Below, piece after piece: positions 8,166-14,847 of a stretch of 64,000 bases of DNA (positions are counted from its first letter, which is position 1; each line of letters begins with the position of its first letter). The notes beneath the pieces were generated by a model. It saw only the letters and a program-made list of their open reading frames with translations. It searched no databases and had not been told where the DNA came from. The stretch is from contig NZ_SJKA01000007.1 of assembly GCF_004331435.1 (NCBI RefSeq), positions 1 to 64,000 on the forward strand, read 5' to 3'. Source of the stretch: Kribbella sindirgiensis (lineage in GTDB: Bacteria > Actinomycetota > Actinomycetes > Propionibacteriales > Kribbellaceae). The translations under genes were made by a program, and so were the position numbers.

Positions 8166-8512
8166 GCCTGCCAGGTGCCAGTGAACTCTTCGGGGGTGCG
8201 GCACCGAAGCAGACCAGACCCGAGAAGCGCACCACCACCGACGGACCGTCCTCGACTGTGCGGTCCAGTACCGCGGTCGTCGACGACCGGAAGTCGAGTG
8301 GTCGGATCCGGCACGACACGAAGATCACCGTGTACGTGACGGAAGAAGAGCTGCTCGGCCTGGAACAGACCAGACTCGCGCTGCGCGCGGAGCACGGCCT
8401 GACGGCCGACCGGGGCCGGATCGTCCGCGAGGCGATCGACGTCCTGCTCGCCGACTTCGTCGACCACGGGCCGGACTCGGTGCTGGTACGGCGGCTGAAG
8501 GCGTCGGAGTGA
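8150..8512 (+). CDS. Small ribbon-helix-helix-like protein between parA and scpA
   Basis: 120 residues from a TTG at 8150 (MSRRVSLPGASELFGG), overlapping parA by 16 nt. A GTG at 8162 is an alternative start. AAGGAGG (8132-8138) lies 11 nt before the TTG. Residues 1-50 are basic and Ser/Thr-rich. Residues 51-100 (RHDTKITVYVTEEELLGLEQ, then a helix and GRIVREAIDVLLADF) have the strand-helix-helix pattern of RHH DNA-binding domains such as ParG/CopG. The gene stops at a GTGA overlap with scpA. Orthologues at this position are normally annotated hypothetical. A DNA-binding partner for the upstream ParA is an inference. Confidence 0.75.
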   Translation: MSRRVSLPGASELFGGAAPKQTRPEKRTTTDGPSSTVRSSTAVVDDRKSSGRIRHDTKITVYVTEEELLGLEQTRLALRAEHGLTADRGRIVREAIDVLLADFVDHGPDSVLVRRLKASE

Positions 8513-9495
8513 CCGTGTCCTCCTCGGACTCGTTGCCTTTGGATCTCGGGACGGACGCTCAGCCGACCGTTGCCGAGGGCAAAGGCTTCAGTGTTCACCT
8601 GGTGAACTTCGAGGGGCCGTTCGACCTGCTGCTGCAGCTGATCTCGAAGCACAAGCTGGACATCACCGAGATCGCGCTCTCGGTGATCACCGACGACTTC
8701 ATCGCGCACATCAAGGCGCTGGGGTCGGAGTGGGACCTCGACCAGACCTCTGAGTTCCTGCTGATCGCGGCGACCCTGCTCGACCTGAAGGCGGCGCGGC
8801 TGCTGCCGAAGGGCGAGGTCGAGGACGACGAGGACCTGGCGCTGCTCGAGGCGCGGGACCTGCTGTTCGCGCGGCTGCTGCAGTACCGGGCGTTCAAGCA
8901 GATCGCGGCGCTGGTGCAGGAGCGGATGGCGGTCGAGTCGCGCCGGTTCCCGCGCGCGGTCGGGGTGGAGCCGCGGTTCGCTGAGCTGCTGCCCGAGGTG
9001 TTGCTGGGGCTTGACCCGGCTGGGTTGGCGGCGCTGGCTGCGAAGGCGATGGCACCGAAGGACGACGTACCGCCTGGGGTTTCGCTTGCCCACCTGCACG
9101 CGCCGGCCGTCACTGTGCGGGAGCAGGCTGAGGTGATCGTGGATCGGCTGCGGCGGCAGCGGAGCGCTACGTTCCGGTCGCTGGTGGCTGATTCGCCGGA
9201 CACTGTCACCACGGTTTGCCGGTTCTTGGCGTTGCTGGAGCTGTTCCGCGAGGCTGCTGTGACGTTTGACCAGGTCACGCCGTTGGGGGAGCTGACGATT
9301 CGGTGGACCGGGACCGACGAGGGTGAGATCTCCGTCAGCGACGAGTTCGACGAGGAACAGCAGCCTGCCGACGAATCGGGTGAGGCGCCGGTCGTCGACG
9401 ACGACACACCCTTCCTCGAACCCGGTGAGACCCTCACCGACGAATCCGACATCCACGAACCCGCCCCAGACGAATCCGAGACGGCAAACCAGTGA
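8509..9495 (+). CDS. scpA: Segregation and condensation protein A
   Basis: The kleisin subunit of the Smc-ScpA-ScpB condensin, bridging the Smc heads. Of 328 residues, the conserved N-terminal domain is FSVHLVNFEGPFDLLLQLISKHKLDITEIALSVITDDF (about 24-61). A winged-helix C-terminal domain (RQRSATFRSLVADSPDTVTTVCRFLALLELFREAAVTFDQ) lies near residues 210-255. An acidic tail rich in Asp, Glu and Pro (about 275-328) is longer than usual. The start is a GTG overlapping the previous stop as GTGA, and the stop overlaps scpB the same way, so the operon is tightly coupled. Confidence 0.95.
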   Translation: MTVSSSDSLPLDLGTDAQPTVAEGKGFSVHLVNFEGPFDLLLQLISKHKLDITEIALSVITDDFIAHIKALGSEWDLDQTSEFLLIAATLLDLKAARLLPKGEVEDDEDLALLEARDLLFARLLQYRAFKQIAALVQERMAVESRRFPRAVGVEPRFAELLPEVLLGLDPAGLAALAAKAMAPKDDVPPGVSLAHLHAPAVTVREQAEVIVDRLRRQRSATFRSLVADSPDTVTTVCRFLALLELFREAAVTFDQVTPLGELTIRWTGTDEGEISVSDEFDEEQQPADESGEAPVVDDDTPFLEPGETLTDESDIHEPAPDESETANQ

Positions 9496-10781
9496 CCAAC
9501 TCCGACGAACCCTCCACCCCGGAGGACCCCACACCCACCTCCGACGCGACCACCACCTCCGATGTCGTGGAGGAGCCGGCGGCGGCCGGCGAGGCGGCCG
9601 GCGAGGCGGCCGGCGAGGAGATTGGGGAGGGTTTTGTCCCCGAATCGGCAGGTAATCCTCCCCAATCCGAGGTGACGGAGGCGGCGGAGGAGTTGTCCGC
9701 CGAGGTGGAGGAGCTGTCTGTCGAGGCGGATGTGGTCGAGGCGGATGAGGAGCATTTGCCGCCGGGGCAGACTTCGGTGCCGGTGGGGGACGAGGTTGTT
9801 GTTGACGACGAGACCATGCGGCGGGCGCTCGAGGCGATCCTCATGGTCACGGACGAGCCGTTGCCGGTGCTGACGATGGCTCGTGCGGTTGGCCGGCCGA
9901 CGGGTGATGTGGGTGCGGCGCTCGAGGAGTTGGCGGCGGAGTACACCGAGCAGGGGCGTGGGTTCGACCTGCGTGAGATCGGCGGCGGCTGGCGGTACTA
10001 CACCCGCGTCGAAGCCGCGCCGTACGTCGAACGCTTCGTCCTCGACGGTCAGCAGGCTCGTCTCACGCAGGCTGCACTCGAGACGCTCGCCGTGGTCGCG
10101 TACAAGCAGCCGGTCAGCCGGGCGCGTGTGTCCGCGATCCGTGGGGTGAACGTGGATGGCGTGATGCGTACGCTCGTCGCCCGCGGTCTGGTGGAGGAGG
10201 CCGGCTCGGACACCGAGTCGCAGGCGACCCTGTACCGCACGACGACGTACTTCCTGGAACGCATGGGTATGCAGTCCCTCGACGACCTCCCCGAGCTCGC
10301 GCCGTACCTGCCCGACATGGACGACATCGAGGACGAGTTGGCCGCCCAGACCCTCCCACCCGCTCCCCCCACGGACGCACAACCATCCCCAGCAGTTGAG
10401 GAGTCGGACGACACCGCAGCACCTGCCGCTGACATCACCTCCACCGAGCCGGCCACGGACGCCGACCGCTCCGAGGACGTGGACTCCGAGGACGACGCTG
10501 ATGTGGACGCGGAGGACACGGCGGCCGAGGACGACGTGGACGTGGAGGTTGGCTCGGCTGAGGTGAGCGAGGAGCTTGCTGGAGCGGCGACCGACAGCAG
10601 TTCCTCGGACGCGGAGGACGTGGACGCCGAGGACGGGGGCGACGTGGACGCCGAAGATGGCGCGGACGCCGAGGACGCCGAGGACGCCGAGGACGCCGAG
10701 GACGTGGACGGCGTGGATGCGGTTGCTGGGGATGTAGGCGTGGAGTTGGGTGTGGAGGCGGGGGTGCGGGATGGGGGATGA
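9492..10781 (+). CDS. scpB: Segregation and condensation protein B, with long extensions
   Basis: The tandem winged-helix dimer subunit of condensin. The recognisable core is about residues 115-280: RRALEAILMVTDEPLPVLTMARAV, LREIGGGWRYYTR, LTQAALETLAVVAYKQPVSRARVSAIRGVNVDGVMRTL. The protein is 429 residues, roughly twice a normal ScpB. The N-terminal 110 residues are low complexity and acidic and include residues encoded by a 40-nt palindromic element (9624-9663). The C-terminal 140 residues are almost entirely Asp, Glu, Ala and Val, with DAE repeats. GTG start in a GTGA overlap with scpA. The extensions are likely disordered. Confidence 0.92.
   Translation: MTNSDEPSTPEDPTPTSDATTTSDVVEEPAAAGEAAGEAAGEEIGEGFVPESAGNPPQSEVTEAAEELSAEVEELSVEADVVEADEEHLPPGQTSVPVGDEVVVDDETMRRALEAILMVTDEPLPVLTMARAVGRPTGDVGAALEELAAEYTEQGRGFDLREIGGGWRYYTRVEAAPYVERFVLDGQQARLTQAALETLAVVAYKQPVSRARVSAIRGVNVDGVMRTLVARGLVEEAGSDTESQATLYRTTTYFLERMGMQSLDDLPELAPYLPDMDDIEDELAAQTLPPAPPTDAQPSPAVEESDDTAAPAADITSTEPATDADRSEDVDSEDDADVDAEDTAAEDDVDVEVGSAEVSEELAGAATDSSSSDAEDVDAEDGGDVDAEDGADAEDAEDAEDAEDVDGVDAVAGDVGVELGVEAGVRDGG
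9588..9620 (+). repeat. 12-nt tandem repeat coding GEAA in scpB
   Basis: GGCGAGGCGGCC occurs at 9588-9599 and 9600-9611 and starts a third time at 9612 before diverging. It encodes Gly-Glu-Ala-Ala repeats in the acidic N-terminal extension of ScpB, immediately before the palindromic element. Confidence 0.7.
9624..9663. repeat. 40-nt palindromic element inside scpB
   Basis: GGGGAG (9624-9629) and CTCCCC (9658-9663) flank a centre containing CCCGAATCGG (9639-9648) and GTA (9652-9654). The arms extend by one matching T/A base on each side (TGGGGAG, CTCCCCA). The same length, arms, central motif and GTA spacing occur at 32380-32419 and, inverted, at 32474-32513. Here it is read in frame as part of the ScpB N-terminal extension. 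Confidence 0.75.
10662..10706 (+). repeat. 9-nt tandem repeat coding Asp-Ala-Glu in scpB tail
   Basis: Five consecutive 9-nt units of the form GAGGACGCC, with the first and last units slightly changed. They encode the DAEDAEDAEDAED part of the ScpB acidic tail. Such arrays can change length by slippage without frameshift. Confidence 0.8.
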
Positions 10782-11505
10782 CGGTGGGGTTCGGTTGCAG
10801 AAGGTTCTGGCTCGGGCGGGGGTTGCTTCGCGGCGGAACTCGGAGATCTTGATCGAGGAGGGGCGGGTCGAGGTCGACGGGCGGGTGGTGACGGAGTTCG
10901 GGGTTCGGGTGGATCCTGAGACGGCGGTCATCCGGGTCGACGGTGCGCGGATTCCGCCGGTGAGTGCGAACGTGTACCTCGTCCTCAACAAGCCCCGCGG
11001 CGTCGTGACCACGATGTCCGACCCGCAAGGGCGTCCGTGTATCGCCGACTTCGTGGAGGACCGGGCCGAGCGGCTGTTCCACATCGGCCGGCTCGACACC
11101 GACACCGAGGGTCTGCTGCTGCTCACGAACCACGGCGAGTTCGCGCATCGCCTGGCGCACCCGTCGTACGAGGTCTCCAAGACGTACGTCGCCGAGGTCG
11201 AGGGCAACGTCAAACCGGTGGTACTGCGCGCGCTCCTGGACGGTGTCGAACTCGACGACGGACCGGCTCGCGCGGACACGGTGAAGATCGTCTCCACGGT
11301 GCCCGGCCGCACCCTCGTGGAGATGTCGCTCCACGAGGGCCGCAACCGGATCGTCCGCCGGATGTTCGACGCGGTCGGTCACCCGGTGAAGCGGCTGACC
11401 CGTACCGCGATCGGCCCGGTCCGCCGCGGCAACCTCCACACCGGCCAACTCCGCGAACTCGACGCACCCGAACTAGGCCAACTCCTAGACCTGGTAAACC
11501 TCTAA
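10771..11505 (+). CDS. rluB: 23S rRNA pseudouridine synthase, RluB/RsuA family
   Basis: Isomerises a uridine in a 23S rRNA stem-loop (U2605 by analogy). With the ATG at 10771 it is 244 residues. An S4 RNA-binding domain (VRLQKVLARAGVASRRNSEILIEEGRVEVDG, about 7-37) is followed by the catalytic domain. It has NKPRGVVTT and the active-site motif HIGRLDTDTEGLLLLTN, catalytic Asp109. The helix EGRNRIVRRMFDAVGHPVKRL is intact. The start lies 11 nt inside scpB. An ATGA at 10778 is in the wrong frame. It is the last gene of the xerD/parA/scp block, a conserved arrangement in actinobacteria. Confidence 0.93.
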   Translation: MGDDGGVRLQKVLARAGVASRRNSEILIEEGRVEVDGRVVTEFGVRVDPETAVIRVDGARIPPVSANVYLVLNKPRGVVTTMSDPQGRPCIADFVEDRAERLFHIGRLDTDTEGLLLLTNHGEFAHRLAHPSYEVSKTYVAEVEGNVKPVVLRALLDGVELDDGPARADTVKIVSTVPGRTLVEMSLHEGRNRIVRRMFDAVGHPVKRLTRTAIGPVRRGNLHTGQLRELDAPELGQLLDLVNL

Positions 11506-11554
11506 CCACGCAAGGGATCCGGCTCCCGATACGTCGGCGCCCCGCGGGGCCGTG

Positions 11555-11610
11555 CGACAGGAACTGGTGGCTGGAGACACGCAATAACCTGTTCAAGCCC
11601 CCGCGATCCC
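11555..11610 (+). repeat. Dispersed 56-nt repeat, copy 1
   Basis: This segment matches 32281-32336 at 51 of 56 positions, with an identical core of 27 bases (from CTGGAGACACGC to TTCAAGC). A shared ATCCGGCT stretch lies further upstream in both copies, with about 28 extra bases here. It sits in the 143-base gap between the convergent genes rluB and the secreted-protein gene. No coding sense or tRNA-like fold is apparent. Confidence 0.8.
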
Positions 11611-11648
11611 GGACCCCGCCCTCCGCACTCGTGGGGCAAGGACTGGGG

Positions 11649-12566
11649 CTACTCGCCGTAGAGCTGGAGGTTGGCTTCTGAGCTGCCGGGGTAGTGGCGG
11701 AAGTACGTCTTGTCCTCAGGTGCGGCCAGCTGATCGCCGACACGGCCCAACCCCTTGATGACTGTGGCAGTGCCGTTGGCGTGGCTGACGGCGTACAGGT
11801 AGCCGCGCCGGGTGTCCTTGTCGATGGCCAGCAGCAGCGTGCTCTGGGCGCCGCACTTCTCGGCGATGAGCGTCTCGAACCCCTGCCAGGTCGATGCACG
11901 CACCTTCTTCACCACGGGCTTGCCGGAGAGCGGGATGCGGATCGTGTACAGCGCCCCGCCACGCGTGTTGGCGAGGAACGTGTCGTACGTCGCGGTCTGA
12001 CTGATCAGTGTCATCGTCTTCACCGCCGAGAACCCGGTGTACGTCGCTTTGGCGCGCCAGCCGGACCCGTCCACGATCCAGCGCGCGAGGACGTCGCCCT
12101 GCAAGGCGTAGGTGTTAGTGCGCGTACGTGTCCCGTAGTACGTCGACTGCTCCAGATAGGTCTGGTGGATCCATCCACCGCCCACCTTGGTCTTCTTGAC
12201 CGAGTCAGGGTCGAGCTGACCGTTGGCGGTGGCGTAGCTGAACCGATAGAGGTCCGTCCCCATCACCACGTACCCGCGTTCGAGCATGGCGGCCGGCGGA
12301 TCCGGCTCCCAGCCGACGGACGTCGCGAGCCGGACCGAGTCGACCGGGAACAACGCCTTCGGCCCGACGGTCGGCGGCGACGCCGTCACGGGACTGGTCG
12401 CGGTGATCCGCTGGAACTTGTGATCGCCCTGCACCGTCACCGCGCCCAGCGTCATCGCACAGGCAGCACTCGCCTGCCCCGCCGCAGCCTGCACCGGTGC
12501 AGGCACCAGTGCTGCTGCCGTCATCGCCGCGCCCAACGCACCCGCGGCGATCCGCCATCTGGTCAT
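11649..12566 (-). CDS. Secreted protein, paralogue of the product at 13801
   Basis: 305 residues starting MTRWRIAAGALGAAMTAAALV, with GAAGGGGG 4-5 nt upstream of the ATG. The Sec signal peptide ends near VQAAAG (residues 25-30). The mature part starts SAACAMTLGAVTVQGDHKFQRITATSP. It is closely related to the protein encoded at 13801-14715, especially over the last 110 residues (STWQGFETLIAEKCG, LLLxIDKDTxxGYLYAVxHANGxATVIKGLG). The repeated LYxV and W-x-x-F segments recall tachylectin-2-like beta-propellers, but that is a weak inference. Two conserved cysteines may form a disulfide. Function unknown. Both paralogues flank the hydrolase at 12609. Confidence 0.75.
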   Translation of the reverse strand: MTRWRIAAGALGAAMTAAALVPAPVQAAAGQASAACAMTLGAVTVQGDHKFQRITATSPVTASPPTVGPKALFPVDSVRLATSVGWEPDPPAAMLERGYVVMGTDLYRFSYATANGQLDPDSVKKTKVGGGWIHQTYLEQSTYYGTRTRTNTYALQGDVLARWIVDGSGWRAKATYTGFSAVKTMTLISQTATYDTFLANTRGGALYTIRIPLSGKPVVKKVRASTWQGFETLIAEKCGAQSTLLLAIDKDTRRGYLYAVSHANGTATVIKGLGRVGDQLAAPEDKTYFRHYPGSSEANLQLYGE

Positions 12567-12608
12567 GCAGCCCCCTTCAAGGAGTCGTGTCATCCACCTC
12601 GATGCCGA

Positions 12609-13706
12609 CTATCCCGAAAAGGTTAGGGATCGGTCGAAGAACTCGCGGACCAGTCGCCGTACGGCGGGTACGCCGCAGTGCGACGCGCCGACCAGCTTGG
12701 CCCGCGCGGCTGCCGTCATCAGGCCGGCGGACTGCAGCTGCGGCGCGAACGCGGCGTAGTCCGTCCAGATCCAGTGGTTCGCGTCGGACAGCTGCACACG
12801 CCGTACCGGGCCGCCGTGGGAGAGCACCGCCGACCAGGTGCGATCGAAACGGTCGTCCCGGAACCCGTCCGTGCCGGCGAGCAGCAGCGGCTTGCGGGTG
12901 CCGTGCTCGGCGATCGGATAGAGCTCACCGTCCAGCGTGTCCAGGTAGCCCTCCAGATTGGCGGCTGCACGAACCTGTGGGTGCTCCAGCGACACTGCGG
13001 CGGTCGCACCACCAGCTGAGTGCCCGTAGACACCGACACGACGCAGGTCGATCGACTCGTGCGCATCCGACAGGTGGTCGAGTACGAACCGCAGGTCGGC
13101 GAAGCGCGTGTCCATCATCAGCCGCGACCGCACTGGGTCCGTCTGCACGTCCGGTCCGATCTCGATGACCCGTAGCCGTCCGTCCGGGAACACCACCTCA
13201 CTCGCCTCACCCGGGTGGTCAAGCGTGAGTACGACGTACCCGTGGCTGGCCAGCTCCTCGGCCACGGAGGTGCCGATGGTCCGCGGGTCTGCACCACCTG
13301 GGCTGTAGAGCAGCGTGGGTCGTCGTCCGGGCAGAGGCGGCGCGTCGACGTACGAATGGGTCAGGGTGGCGGCCCAGTTCACTCCACTCGTAGGGAGCTC
13401 CGGGTGGAGCACACCGGCGTCCAGGCCCTTGAAGACCTCTGCTGCGGCCGAAGCGAGCTGCGGCGCGCGTTGGTACCCGCGTACGACGGTGGCGGGGTAG
13501 AAGACCGTCAGCGCGACCTCACGGATGGGTGCGCCGTTCCACGGGTCGGAGCGGTTCGGGTCGACCAGCGCGCGGGTCGTCGTACCGACGTGCCAGCGGC
13601 CGGTGGGAGCGGGCAGGCGGAGTGACAGGTCCGTCGCCGCGGACGCCGGGAGGGCACCTGTCAGGGTGGAGGCAGCGGTGGCGGTGAGGAAGGTTCGTCG
13701 TCTCAT
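12609..13706 (-). CDS. Exported alpha/beta hydrolase, platelet-activating-factor acetylhydrolase-like
   Basis: 365 residues from MRRRTFLTATAASTLTGALPASA, a twin-arginine signal (RRRTFL). The longer open frame upstream is not needed. The nucleophile elbow is GHSAGG (Ser230), preceded by TLLYSPGGADPRT as oxyanion-hole strand and LDHPGE. A catalytic His probably lies in LSDANHWIWTDY. The arrangement matches the PAF-AH/dienelactone hydrolase branch that cleaves short ester bonds. The natural substrate is unknown. It is transcribed on the same strand as, and lies between, two paralogous secreted proteins, with gaps of 42 and 94 nt. Confidence 0.82.
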   Translation of the reverse strand: MRRRTFLTATAASTLTGALPASAATDLSLRLPAPTGRWHVGTTTRALVDPNRSDPWNGAPIREVALTVFYPATVVRGYQRAPQLASAAAEVFKGLDAGVLHPELPTSGVNWAATLTHSYVDAPPLPGRRPTLLYSPGGADPRTIGTSVAEELASHGYVVLTLDHPGEASEVVFPDGRLRVIEIGPDVQTDPVRSRLMMDTRFADLRFVLDHLSDAHESIDLRRVGVYGHSAGGATAAVSLEHPQVRAAANLEGYLDTLDGELYPIAEHGTRKPLLLAGTDGFRDDRFDRTWSAVLSHGGPVRRVQLSDANHWIWTDYAAFAPQLQSAGLMTAAARAKLVGASHCGVPAVRRLVREFFDRSLTFSG

Positions 13707-13800
13707 GGCGACGACGCTGGCACGCTGCACAGCACAGGTCAGCTGAACCAGCGGCGTCTCCACCCGGACTTCCAGCTCCGGGTGGAGACGCCGGTGGTGG

Positions 13801-14715
13801 TCAGGCGCCGGTCAGCTGGGTGCCGGCGGTGTAGTAGCGGAAGTACGAGTCCGCGGCCGGGAAGGTGGTCGGGACCTTGCCGAGGCCCTTGATGACCGTG
13901 GCGGCGCCATTGGCGTGGCCGACGGCGTAGAGGTAGCCCGTGCCGGTGTCCTTGTCGATGCCGAGCAGCAGCGTCCCGTTGTTGCCGCACTTCTCCGCGA
14001 TGAGCGTCTCGAAGCCCTGCCAGGTGGAGGTGCGGACCTTCGTCACCACCGGCTTGCCGGAGCCCGTGGGCACCTGGACCGTGTAGAGCGCGCCGCCGTT
14101 CGTCGTTGCCAGGAACGTGTCGTACGCACGCCCCTGACCGATCAGCGTCATCGTCTTGACCGAGCTGAAGCCGCCGAACGTGGTGTAGTACTTCCAGCCG
14201 CTCGGGGTGACGGTCCAGCGCGCGATCAGGCCGTCGGTGAACTGGTTGATCAGCGAGTAGACGTTGGAGCGGCTGAAGCCCGCCGCGGAGTACCGGCTGA
14301 GCTCGACGTACTTGTGCAGCTCGTCCCAGCCGCCACCGACCAGCGTCTGCTTGACGGTGCCCGGTACGACGGAGACTCCGGTGCCGTCGGTCATGTAGCT
14401 GGTGCCGTACATGCGCGGTCCGAGCGCCACCAGGCCGGTGCGCTGCTCGCCGGCCGGCACCACGAGCTCAGTGCGCACCGAAGTGGGCAGATGTGCCTGC
14501 CCGTCCGGGTAGAGGTTCATCGGGCCCAACTGCCGGACACTGGCGGAAGGAGCCGCGGTAATGGTTTGCAACGTGTGGTCACCACCCGGGGTGACCGAGC
14601 CCAGCCGCAGCGAGCACACAGCGGATGGGGCGGCCGGTGCCGCACTGGCGGGTGCAGCCGCGAACCCTGCTGCCAGCAGGCCCCCGGCGGCGAGCATTCG
14701 CCCGTATTTGAGCAT
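13801..14715 (-). CDS. Secreted protein, paralogue of the product at 11649
   Basis: 304 residues with a Sec signal peptide (MLKYGRMLAAGGLLAAGFAA, cleavage near ASAAPAA). The mature part begins SAVCSLRLGSVTPGGDHTLQTITA and contains repeated blocks with Gly-Gly-Gly-Trp, W-x-x-F and LYAV (GGGWDELHKY, STWQGFETLIAEKCG, TGYLYAVGHANG). These suggest a multi-bladed beta structure. It shares the whole architecture with the product at 11649, so the two arose by duplication. AAAGGAT lies just upstream of the ATG at 14715. No enzyme motif was recognised. Role unknown, possibly carbohydrate binding. Confidence 0.75.
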   Translation of the reverse strand: MLKYGRMLAAGGLLAAGFAAAPASAAPAAPSAVCSLRLGSVTPGGDHTLQTITAAPSASVRQLGPMNLYPDGQAHLPTSVRTELVVPAGEQRTGLVALGPRMYGTSYMTDGTGVSVVPGTVKQTLVGGGWDELHKYVELSRYSAAGFSRSNVYSLINQFTDGLIARWTVTPSGWKYYTTFGGFSSVKTMTLIGQGRAYDTFLATTNGGALYTVQVPTGSGKPVVTKVRTSTWQGFETLIAEKCGNNGTLLLGIDKDTGTGYLYAVGHANGAATVIKGLGKVPTTFPAADSYFRYYTAGTQLTGA

Positions 14716-14847
14716 CTGAAATCCTTTCGTCAGTGGTCACGATGCGGGCGGACACCTGATTGTTGCGGGCATCAAAGGGATAACGCCGGACGACGGCGCG
14801 CCTGAGACACCCCCCGGTTGTCGGAAGTGCGCCGTAGTGTGGGTGAT

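Noticed and set aside
8595..11345. 916-codon open frame on the minus strand across scpA-scpB-rluB
   Set aside because: It is antisense to three conserved genes, is Ser/Arg-rich with no recognisable domain and is explained by GC-rich third positions. Its length is increased by the acidic repeats of scpB.
11555..11610. tRNA or riboswitch in the 56-nt dispersed repeat
   Set aside because: No acceptor or T-arm pairing can be made. GTTCAAGC is superficially T-loop-like but the flanking stem does not pair.
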